Assembly (NCBI GenBank): GCA_009829735.1
Contig: CM020619.1
Span: 14,189,777 to 14,253,776, forward strand
DNA from: Pyropia yezoensis
Lineage: Eukaryota > Rhodophyta > Bangiophyceae > Bangiales > Bangiaceae
DNA length: 64,000 bases
Direction: 5' to 3'
In this document: positions 29,019 to 38,726 of the stretch, piece after piece
Position numbering within the stretch: the first letter of the stretch is position 1
How the letters are laid out: each line of letters starts with the position of its first letter
Position numbers and translations under genes: made by a program
Notes under the pieces: model-generated
Told to the model about the DNA's origin: nothing
Databases searched by the model: none
Seen by the model: the letters and a program-made list of their open reading frames with translations, nothing else

Positions 29019-30429
29019 TGAGGCTGCGACGAAGGACAGGTTCGTTGGCGGCGCGGCGCTCCCGGCAGCGATGGGCGGCCGCGGCGGGACCGTGCTGGTG
29101 GCCGGCGCTCAGCCGCCCGTGGTGGGCATCCTGGTGGCGGCGGGCCTGGGTGGTGCTGGCTGTGCTGGCGGGGCGTGGGGAAGGTTGCTAAGTGGGGGGG
29201 GAGGACTGCCCCGTGCTGACCCCCCCGCCTGCGCCTGGTTGGCCCCCGTTACGCTCCCACTTGGACGGGCCAGCGACATCGAGTGATACGTGGACGGCCG
29301 ACGACGTGGCGGGCATCGGCTGGACAACGCGGGGGTCGTGCGGCGGTACGGAGCACACCGCCGCGCTCCGCGGCACCGACGGGGCGCCGGCGGTGGCGGA
29401 GGCGGCCGCCGCCGACGGCGACCCAATCGTGGTAAACGCGGACGATCCGGCTGCTCTGGACGGGCGGGGGGCGCAGGACGCTACGACGGACGCACTCTCG
29501 GCGGCGGCGGACACGCGTGGCGAGGTGGTGGCGGCGGGTGACCAGGGAGTGGCCAGGCTGACGGCCGGCGCCAAGCCAGGCGCAGTGGGCGGCTTGTTGG
29601 GGAGAGGCACTGCGGGTGGTGCCGGCGGCGTTGGGGGGTCGTGGCTGGGTGGGGGGTGCGGATACCGCCCCGTGTGCTCCCCCTCCGCCGCCACGGCCCG
29701 CACCGCCTCGCCCGACGGCTGGGCGGCGCTAGACACAGGCGTAGGAGCGGGCGGCGACGCGGAGGCGGCTGTTGCAGCCGGCCATGGCGTCGCCGCGGCG
29801 GTCGCGACGGTAGGCCCCAGCGAAGCAACGATCGCGGGGGTCACCGGGCAGGCTGTACACGCCAACAACTGAGCGAGAGCCCGCCCTGCGGCGTCGGCTG
29901 CGACGGAGGGGCCAAGGGGGGGGCGCAAGCGGCTGGCGGATGGCCGGCCGTGGGGGCCGGGATGGCGTCGGTAGGCTGTGGCGGGGTGTGCGGTGGGGGC
30001 AGCGGCGACGATACGATGCTGGGTCGGGGACTGGGCCCCCCCCCCACCAGCACCCCCACGATCTCCTCAACCGCCGTCGCAGCCGCCCACAACTACATTG
30101 AGAGGGAAACAAATGGCGCCACAGCGACGGCGGTGGTGGCCGCCGCGTCAAGTGGGGGCGAGAAGGTCGCGGCAGCTGGTGGCGCGCCGGCCACGCTCCG
30201 CGTGGCGGCCTCCGCAGGGGGTGGTGGCATTGAAGAGGGCGCCGTAGATGCCGATGTGCGGCGGGACGGGGAGGGGGGGGGGCATAATCCCCCTGGGTGG
30301 CCCCCTGGCGCCGCCCCGCGCGCCGACACCCCCCCTGAAGCTCGCGGCGCGACGGCGCACTGCACCGGCACGACCGCGAATACGCATTCAGCCGCTGCAG
30401 TGCGGCCCTAGTAGCGGCCGACGGCGGTC
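29019..30429. other. GC-rich region of element E without supported gene
   Basis: Long frames occur on both strands (for example 29192-29872 on +), with Ala/Gly/Asp-rich or Ala/Pro/Thr-rich products. Both strands look equally open, so I do not call a gene. The region leads into the tandem array. Confidence 0.35.
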
Positions 30430-33260
30430 TAACCCCGGCCGGCCGGCTGCTCGTGGGGGGTGTTGGGGGGGGCCGTGGTTGTGGCATGAGCAGGGGGGGG
30501 GAAGAGCAAGGAGGCGGGGGATGTTCCCCCCTCTTCCCCCCCCAAGCGGCCCCTGGCACCGCGGCCGCGGCCGCCAATGCCGCGGCAGGAGACGGCACAG
30601 CGGCGGATGCTGTTCCACCGCCGGGTGCCGGTGGGGCGGGGACGGAGGCTGCCGGGTGCGGCCATGCCGCGACACCAGAGATGGGCGGCGCGGTGGGGGT
30701 TGCGGCCGGGCGGCGTAGGGCGGGCGGCGAGGCAGGCGCGGCGGGCGTCGGCGGAGGGGGGAGAAGGAACGCTGGGATTGTGGGACCGATTCCCCCCCGC
30801 TTGGCTCTACCTTTGCCACGTTTCTCACCTGGACTTGCCCGCGCCGACGGGGCGGTGGCGTCCGCCGCAGCCGGCGCGGGCGGCGGGGTTGCAGCCCGCC
30901 ACCGCCCACCACCCTCGCGGGGGGGCGGCGGACAGCGCCGGAACGACCGCGAGTGCGCATACGGTCGCTGCAGAGCGGCCCCGGTCGCGGCCGGCGGCGG
31001 TATAGCCCCGGCCGGCCGGCTGGTGGTGGGAATGTTCGGGGGGCCTGTGGTTGTGGTATAGGTGAAGGTGCGAAGCGCAAGGAGGCGGGAGATGTTCCCC
31101 CCTCTTCCCCCCCCAAGCGGCCCCTGGAACCGCGGCCGCGGCCGCCAATGCCGCGGCAGGAGACGGGACGGCGGTGGATACCGTGCCACCGCCGGGCGCC
31201 TGCGGGGCGGGGACGGAGGTTGCCGAATGCGGCCACGCCGCGACGGCAGCTGTGGGCGGCGCGGCGAGGGCTGCGGCCGGGCAGCGTGTGGCGCACGGCG
31301 AGGCAGGCGCGGCGGACGGCGGTGGAAGGGGGGGAGCAACGCTGGGATTGTGGGACCGACTCTCCCCCACTCGGCCCCACCTTTGCCACGTGTCTCACCT
31401 GGACTTGCCCGCGCCGACGGGGCGGTGGCGTCAGCCGCTGCCGGCGTGGGCGGCGGGGGCGCGGCCCGCCCCCGCCCACCGCCCTCGCGGTGGGACGGCG
31501 GACAGCTCCGGCACAACCGGGAGTGCGCAGACGGCCGCGGCAGTGCGGCCGCGGTGGCTGCCGGGGGCGGGATAGCCCCGGCTGGCCGTCTGGTGGTGGG
31601 GGTGCTTCGGGGGGCGGTGGTGGTGGAATGGGCGGGGGGGGGAGGAGCTAGGAAGCGGGAGGTTCCCTCCTGTTCAACCCCCGACCGGCCCCTGGCACCG
31701 CGGCCGCGGCCGCGAATGCTGCGGCGGAAGTCGAGACGGCGGCAGAAGCCGTGCCACTGCCGGGCGCCGACGGGGCAGGGACGGAGGTTGCCGGGGCCGG
31801 CCACGCCGCTACGCCAGCGGTTGGCGGCACTGAGCAAGCGTCAGCTGGGTAGCGTGAGATGCGTGGCGTGGCAGGGGCGGGGCGCGGCGGGGGAGGGGGG
31901 GGCGTGACGCCGGTGGGACGAAGTCCCCCTGGTCCGTCTCCATGTCTGCCACGTGTATCAACCGGAATGACATTGCCGGGAAATTGCACATGATCAAATC
32001 TACACAGCCCGGGCCCATTTCTGCCACGTGTTTCATCCGGATTTGTCCGCGCCGACGGGGCGGTGGCGTCAGCCGCTGCCGGCGTGGGCGGCGAAGGCGC
32101 GGCCCGCCACCGCCCACCACCCTCGCTTCGGGACGGTGGAGAACGCCGGCACAGCCGCGAGTGCGCAGACGGCCGCGGCAACGCGGCCGCGGTGGCTGCC
32201 GGTGGCGGGCTAGCACCGGCCGGCCGGTTGGTGGTGGGGGTGTTTTGGGGGGCGGTGGTGGTGGAATGGGCGGGGGGGGGAAGAGCTAGGAGGCGGGAGG
32301 TGTTCCCTCCTCGTCACCCCGCGACTGGCCCCTGGCACATCGGCCGCGGGCGCCAATGGCATCGCGGGTGGCAAGACGGCGGTGGACACCGTGCCACCGC
32401 CGGGCGCCGACGGGGCAGGGACGGAGGTTGCCGGGGCCGGCCACGCCGCGACGCCAGAGGTGGGCGACGCGGCGCCAATGACGGAAGGGCGGCGTGGGGC
32501 GGGCAGCGTGGCAGGGGCGGGGCGCGGCGTGGGAGGGGGGGGCGTGGCGCGGGTGGGACGAAGTCCCCCTGGTCCGTCTCCATGTCTGCCACGTGTATCA
32601 ACCGGAATGACATTGCCGGGAAATTGCACATGATCAAGCCTACACAGCCCGGGCCCATTTCTGCCACGTGTTTCATCCGGATTTGTCCGCGCCGACGGGG
32701 CGGTGGCGTCAGCCGCTGCCGGCGTGGGCGGCGGGGGCGCGGCCCGCCACCGCCCGCCACCCTCGCGGTGACACGGCGGAAAACGCCGGCACGACCGCGA
32801 GTGCGCAGACGGCCGCGGCAGTGCGGCCGCGGTGGCTGCCGGTGGCGGGCTAGCCCCGGCCGGCCAGTTGGTTACGGGGGTGCTTTGGGGGGCGGTGGTG
32901 GTGGAATGGGCGGGGGGGGGAGGAGCTAGGAGGCGGGGGGTGTTCCCTCCTCGTCACCCCCCGACCGGCCACTGGCACCGAAGCCGCGGCCGCCAATGGC
33001 ACAGCGGGAGAGGGGACGGCGGCAGAAGCCGTGCCACTGCCGGGCGCCGACGGGGCAGGGACGGAGGATGCCGGGTCCGGCCACGCCGCTACGCCAGCGG
33101 TTGGCGGCACTGAGCAAGCGTCAGCTGGGTAGCGTGAGATGCGCGGCGTGGCAGGGGCGGGGCGCGGCGGGGGAGGGGGGAGCGTGACGCCGGTGGGACG
33201 AAGTCCCCCTGGTCCGTCTCCATGTCTGCCACGTGTATCAACCGGAATCGCGTCGAGGAT
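30430..33260. repeat. GC-rich tandem array, five related units of about 560-640 bp
   Basis: A repeated anchor CCCCGGCCGGCC (or a close variant) occurs near 30433, 31016, 31576, 32214 and 32854, so units are about 583, 560, 638 and 640 bp. Each unit has the same order: anchor, a GGTGGTGGG/G-run segment, a GAGGCGGGAGGTGTTCC-like box, an (A/G)CCGCGGCCGC segment, then TGGACTTGCCCGCGCCGACG or its variant. The last three units also share a block with TGTCTGCCACGTGTATCAAC at about 31943, 32582 and 33223. No frame is conserved in all units, so I treat it as non-coding satellite-like DNA within element E. Confidence 0.75.
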
Positions 33261-35774
33261 CGGGACTTGCGACTGAAGTTTACCACGTGTTTCATTCTCA
33301 ACTGCGCGCGCGGACTGGGCTGTGGCTTCGGCTGCCGCCGTCCCTGTTCATTAGCGGCGCGCGGCCCACCACTGCCGTGACCGAGCGCTGCTTTGGGGGA
33401 GGGGCGGCATCGGGTTTATCCTGCCCCGATGAGGCGGCGGTGGCGGCGCCAGGCGGCCGCGGGGAGGACCAAGACGGCGCCGACACAGCAACGGCAGCGG
33501 CAGCATACGGCGGCAAGCTGGCGCCGCGCGGGACGTCACCACGGCGAGCGTGCCAACGGGTGGAAAGGCGGCGGACGCGCCCGCGGTGGCGGGCGAGCTG
33601 CTGACACGGGCGCCGGGCGGCAGGGCGGAGAAGCGCGCGGCCACGGCCGCGCGCGTCGGCGGCGCCCGCGGTGACGTCTCCGGCGAGCAGGTAGTGCTTG
33701 GCGGCGGCGGCGGTGGGAGGGGGTGGGGCTAGGCGCCTGTTGTGGCACACCTCCCCCGCCCCCCCCCCCCCCGCCTCCTCACTGCCGCTTAAGCGGTGGA
33801 TTACGACCCCGCCCGTGGGCGGCCGCCGTGTCGCCACCATTCACCCCCCCCCTCCCACCTTCCCATCCCCTCGACAACACAAGAGTGGGTCGTCGGCGCG
33901 CCGGGGTGCCGCCGCGCACAGACATGCAGAACGGAACGCGGGGAAGCGAGCGGCGGGCGGAATCAGGGCGGGTGCAATATCTGGCGGTCGGTGGCCGGCC
34001 GGGGAAGGGGCGAAGGGGCGGTGGGGGGAGCCTGGCATTCTTGTGAATGCACGCGCCGGGCCGGCGGGTCGCGCGGCAGGGGGCCGCTGTTCCTTCGCCA
34101 CGCGACCCACCGACCGGGGTTACATACGGTAGGGGTGGAGCGGGTGGCCGTGTGCCCGGCACGGGCGATGGGGGCAGCTGCGTCGGCTCGCGGCTGCGGC
34201 GCCTCTGGCGGGGCGGGGAGGGAGGGCGCGAGTGGTCGGAAGCGGGCCCGCGTAGTGCTGGATGTGTCGGCGGTGTCATTGGATGTATGGGGCGACGCTC
34301 GGCAGCGGCGGCGGTGGGCGGGGGGAGTGTTGGGTGCATGGTGTGGTAGGGCGATGGCTAGTCCTGGTCTCGCTGTTCTTTGTGTGGTGGGGGGAAGGCT
34401 GTGTTGGGCCACGGCGGGGATTTGTCCGCGCCCGCCCGCCCTCCACCCCGAGCCTGCGTGAACTGTGGTGACGGTGGGTGTGCGGGGCTGCTGGCCGTGT
34501 GGCCTGGAGTGGCGGTGGCTCGTGGTGCCGTAGCGGTCTTTATGTGGCCGGGGGGGGCGGGGTATTCGGCCAGGGCAGCGTTTTGTCCGCGCACACCCCC
34601 CGCAACTATCTCGGGCTTGAATGAGCGGCAGCGGCGGTGAGAACGGGGGGGGAGGAGGTGCTTTGCGTGGTGAGGCAGTGGCTGGTCATGGTCTCGCTGT
34701 TTTTCGTGTGCCGGGGGGGGGCTGTGTTGAGCTACGGCGGGGTTCTGCGCGCCGGCCCGCCCTCCACCCTCGGATCGGCCAGGTGGCAGCGGCGATGCGG
34801 GGGGGAGGTTCTGCGCACGTGGCGTGATGGGGCGGTGACTCGCCGTGGCATTGTTTTTTTTTTTTGCTTAGGGTTGGTTTTGGTGGGGCTAGGCGGTTTT
34901 TTGTACGCCAACACCCCCGCCCTAGCACCCCGGTTCTGGCTGAGCGGCGGCAACGTTAGGGGGGGGGGGTGTTGCGCGCCTGGATTGCTGCTGCGAGTGT
35001 CTCATTTTTGCCGCTTTGTTGTCGTGGGGGGGGGGGTTGGTCTCGTCGGCGTTGGGTGCGCGCCTACTCTCCCGCCTCACCCCGTAGCAGTGGCGCTGCA
35101 TCCTCAGTAGTGCGTGTGACGGCGGCGGCGGTGGGCTGGCTCGGGATAGGTGTATCGGCGGGGCCGTAGGCTAAGTGCGCTGGTGATGAGCGGCGGAGGC
35201 GGTGGGGGGGGGGGGTGCTAGGAGTCTGGTGCGGTGCGGCGGTGGCCTGTCGTGGCCTTTCGCTTCTTGTTGTGGTAGGGATGGGGTTTTTGGTAGGGGG
35301 GGGGTTGTGGAGTGGGGGGTTGTCGTGGGGGGGTGCTCTTGGTAGGCATGGGCCTTGTTTTGCGGTTCCTCCGTCTACTGGAGGTTCTCGCTCTTGTTTG
35401 TGGCACGCGGCTTTATGCGTGAGTCCTGACTGCCGGGCATGCGACGGCGGCGGTGGTTCTCTGGCTCGTGTTAATTGTATCGGAGGTGTATCGCGTTCGG
35501 TGGGGTTTTGCCCATTAGCGGCGGTGGTCTGGGGGGGGTTGTAGTGCGCTCGGTAGGTGTCCCGGTCGTGGCCCTTTGTGAGGCGGAGGTTGTGTTGCAT
35601 TTGGGGGGGGATTGATGGGTGTCAATGTGGGTCTTTTGTCGTCCTCTGCTCGGTCCACCGTGGTGATGTCTCGCGTGAGCGACGGTGGGTGGAGGCTGTC
35701 CGTACTGGCCGGACCGCACGGGCGGCCAGCTTGATGACAGGGTGAAGGAGGCTGCGGTGCAGGCCGGCGTTTAT
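33261..35774. other. G-rich unique part of element E
   Basis: After the array the sequence is G-rich on + (runs of 7-12 G), with short partial echoes of GTGGTGGG and GCGGCGGTG motifs. I see no conserved domain in any frame. The frames present are Arg/Gly/Val-rich and unlikely to be genes. Confidence 0.4.
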
Positions 35775-36794
35775 TCAAGAAACGTACAGAAGGTATCGGC
35801 GCACCGCAGCGCGCACAAAGCCAGAGCACATGTCCTCCCTCACGTGGCTAAGCATGGTATCAACGGTCAGCATAGGCCACGCGTTGTACTGTGCCGGTGA
35901 GGACCAGCGCCTCAGCCATGAACTCCCCACACTGAAAACGTCCTCGATAGGGTTAAAGTCAGGCGAGTAAGAAGGAAGCAACAAGACAAAAACACCCGCC
36001 TCACGGAGAATGCTCAACGCGACGGCGTCATGGACACGTGCGTTGTCCAGGACCAACACGCATCGGTCAGGCTGGTCTACCCAAGCTTTCTCCGGGTCGC
36101 GAGCGTCCATGTAGGGCAACAATCTGTTCACAATAAACAATAAAAAGTCAACGGACGACTGGCCTGGAGGAGGTCGAGTGACCATCCAGTCCAGCATGGA
36201 ATCATGTGCCATGGCAGCAAAGAAGCTCGTCCGCACCCCAGCAGAGGATGCGACGTAGCACTCTGCCCGCTCACCGCGCTGCGACTAAGCCCAACGCCTC
36301 TCGGCCGCGCGCCCCGTCCGGTGGGCCTCATCCACGTATATACGGCAGCGCAACGGGATTTCCCATTGTGCCGCAACCCAGTCAGCGCGCTGCCGCTCAT
36401 TTCGGGAGTAAAATGCCTTCTCAATGACCTTCCGCGTGTACCCATTGTGCGCGAGTACACGGCATACCGATGCAACTGAGACGCCCAGGCCGCCCGCCAC
36501 CATCCGCTCCACGTGCGCGACAGCCGTTGCCATCTCATCCAAGAACAGCTCGGTGTGCTCCTCGACAGCTGACAGCACAGCCTCCTTCACAGCCGCATCG
36601 TCCATTACGTTGTCAGCGTGCCGATTCCACATGGCCGGGTCGTAGTGCACAGAACCCCCCGTCTCTTCGTAGTACTTGAGGAAGCGCGAAGCAGACCGAC
36701 GTGACATGCCCAAGCTCTGCGCTGCCCGGGCAACAGGGACATTGTCGTGCAGCACCATCCGGACCAGGTGATGTCGCGTTTCCTCGCTCTTCAT
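35775..36794 (-). pseudogene. Tc1/IS630-type DDE transposase with one in-frame stop
   Basis: ATG at 36794 (MKSEETRHHLVRMV), stop at 35775-35777; 339 residues if read through. The N-terminus is a helix-turn-helix (PVARAAQSLGMSRRSASRFLKYY). The DDE_3 core follows: YSRNERQRADWV, IYVDEAHRTG with the first Asp, VLVLDNARVHD with the second Asp, and LPSYSPDFNPIEDVF with the last acidic residue. A TAG at 36287-36285 (codon 170, after RRWA) interrupts the core. This may have been the transposase of element E, being near its right end. I see no separate TIRs around it, but a nested small element cannot be excluded. Confidence 0.85.
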
Positions 36795-37419
36795 GCTTCC
36801 CACGTCCGGCGTGAAGCACGCCCTAAGAGAGAAGGCGGTGTCGCGAGCCGGGGAACAGCGTCGCACTGGGGGTAACAGTTGAGAGGACGCGAAAAAAGGG
36901 GTTCAAGCCAGTCCGCACAGGGTGAGAGAGCGGACATGCTGCGGTGGGCGCTGCTCACGGCCAAGGCAGGCCACAGTTGCACCGGCCAGTCCTTCGAGAA
37001 TGCATTGCAGAGGATTTTTCCGGCCTGGCGGGCCGTTTACGGCAAAAAAGGACGTGCCGAGTCCCAAACAGCCAGGCCTCGCCCTGGATCACCTGTGTCC
37101 GACAGGCGTTCTCATTCGTTTCCGGCAGATGTGTCATCATGGCGCAAACAAGAGCGTCCTGACTCCCTTCGGTTGACGTCGATTACCGTCAAGTCACGTC
37201 GCCTGTTGGGCTTGCGGAGGATCAAGCGAGACTTGTGCCTGCTCTTAGAGGATCAAATGAGACAGGTGTTCGCCATGTCCTGGTTTTACGGGCAAATGTC
37301 ACCATTTTTGCCTTGTTTCTCGTGCATGTTGTAAAAAAATGAGGCAATATAGCAGGCTACTGTTCAAATATTTCATTTTCAAATTACTGTAAATGCACCA
37401 TCATGCTCTTGCTCTTGTC
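36795..37419. other. Right interior of element E, no gene seen
   Basis: Upstream region of the transposase and subterminal DNA of element E. It becomes AT-richer toward the TIR (37300-37400 with runs of A and T). No protein signal. It may contain the transposase promoter and subterminal binding sites. Confidence 0.4.
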
Positions 37420-37448
37420 CACATGGGACAAAATTGGGAGAACTGCAA

Positions 37449-38128
37449 TACTTGGACGCATTCATGGAACCTTCCACGCGCACCAGAGGCGTCCGGCAGC
37501 GCGCCGAAAACCCCCCCCACACCATCACCGTCTGACGCCCGCTCTTGAAGGTAGGGCGCAGGCGATGCGGGGCGTACCGCTCGCAGTTGCGGCGCCACAC
37601 GCGCGACGAGCAGGCGTCTCGCACCACGAACGAGCTCTCGTCGGTGAGTAGCACGGAGGCCCACTCAGCCGTCCAGCCCCGGCGCGCTGTCGTCCACACC
37701 AGGCGCTTGGAGACGTTCTTCTCCGACAGGAAGGGTTTCTTGGCGGCCGTCCGAGAGTGGAGCCCCAGGGCCCGGACGGCCCGACGGACAGTGGAGGCTG
37801 ACACTGCGCCCTTTCTGGGCCCGCCCGATGCCTGGGAGCGCGTGGTGTTGACCATCCCCGTCAGGGCGGCCACAGAGGTAAATCCGCTCTCGTCCATCGA
37901 CCGTTTGATGCCACGAAGCTCACGGTCTGACAACATCTTGGGACGGCCGCGCTTGTCCACCACGGCGCGGGCTGCCGCCGCGCGCATGGCCATAGCCGCG
38001 TAGGCGACGGTGCTCTTCGAGCGGCCCAAATCCGTACCGATAGCCAGCAGGGACTTGCCCTGTTGCAGGAGGGCCATGATGGCAGCGCGCTCTCCGTCGG
38101 ACAGGGGGCGACGTGGTGAGCCCGCCAT
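37449..38128 (-). pseudogene. Tc1-type transposase, N-terminal part (element D)
   Basis: ATG at 38128 (MAGSPRRPLSDGERAAIMA). It has a Tc1 N-terminal helix-turn-helix (LLAIGTDLGRSKSTVAYAA), a GRPKMLSDRE linker with GRP AT-hook-like motif, a second HTH (STVRRAVRALGLH), AAKKPFLSEKN, then the first catalytic Asp in VLLTDESSF and VMVWGGFSA. The sequence is cut at codon 227 (NASK-TA) by element E and resumes at 26834. The joined codon at the target site reads TAA, so the gene may already have been dead, or the site mutated after insertion. Confidence 0.88.
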
Positions 38129-38318
38129 GGCGCCTGCCTACCTCGGTGTGGTCCTGGGCGCTGATCTATGGGCTGTTTTATATGAGCCGTGCCATAGCAC
38201 TTGGGCGCGGTCACGCGCGGAATGCGGCGATCTCGCCCCAGATGACTCATCTTCACGCCGGATCTGGCATCTCGAAATTCTCACAAAAGCGTACAGATAA
38301 AATTGGGTACCGACTGTA

Positions 38319-38415
38319 CCTAAATCTGCCAGGGACACTCTGTCCCACCGCGGGGCCACGTGGCTACCGGTCGTACCCCAGGGTACGCCCCCCCGACAGG
38401 CCACGCTGCTGGCTA
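38319..38415. other. Short spacer between elements D and F
   Basis: 97 bp of non-coding sequence with a small palindrome (GGGACACTCTGTCCC near 38332). Nothing else seen. Confidence 0.5.
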
Positions 38416-38726
38416 CAGTCATTATTCGACCATATAGCAGGGGTGCGCCAGCAAGTAGACCATCTATCTGGGAGTGCCTGCTGTTCCGAGCTGCTGCGGT
38501 AACTTTCCTGATTGATAAAAGGTCGTCGATCGTTCGAATCGGTGGAGCAGTCGACCCAGGTCGATCGTCAATGACAGGGCGCCTGACCACCTCAGCGCTG
38601 GCCACCCTTCTGCGCCTGCACCCCAACCACCCCACGACATGTGCAAAGCACTTGGCCGTTTTTTGGCACTCTGTGGATGCTCTCCATCTTATGTTACACC
38701 GACAGCAAGTGTTTTACGTACCATTT

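Larger units (their letters stand above)
26835..37448. mobile_element. Large (10.6-kb) TIR element E of Tc1/mariner type with cargo
   Basis: A perfect 29-bp inverted repeat, TTGCAGTTCTCCC…GTG, sits at 26835-26863 and 37420-37448. It is flanked by TA on both sides (26833-26834 and 37449-37450) and lies inside the transposase codons of element D. The TIR shares CAGT and CCCAATTTT[A/G]TC with D's TIR. Inside are a spliced zinc-knuckle gene (27126-28407), a possible convergent gene (28320-29018), a GC-rich tandem array (about 30430-33260), about 2.5 kb of featureless G-rich sequence, and a DDE transposase pseudogene (36794-35775). Tc1/mariner elements are usually 1-3 kb, so this size and content are unusual. 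E may be composite, with later insertions inside. Confidence 0.75.
26359..38316 (-). mobile_element. Tc1/mariner-type element D, interrupted by element E
   Basis: The ends are inverted repeats of about 27 bp ([T/C]AGTCGGTACCC followed by AATTTTAT[C/T]) at 26359 and 38316, each flanked by TA (26357-26358 and 38317-38318). Without element E the transposon is about 1.34 kb, normal for Tc1. It carries one transposase gene on the minus strand in two pieces (38128-37449 and 26834-26454). Confidence 0.85.

Noticed and set aside
29729-31837. Minus-strand frame of 702 codons through the tandem array
   Set aside because: Low-complexity Pro/Ala/Arg product. The frame is not kept from unit to unit, and the opposite strand is equally open.
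30430-33260. CRISPR-like array
   Set aside because: Units are 560-640 bp with no short repeat-spacer pattern, and the context is eukaryotic.
26359-38316. Assembly inversion as explanation for the split Tc1 transposase
   Set aside because: Both halves are in the same orientation and order. The inverted repeat with TA at each side fits an insertion better.
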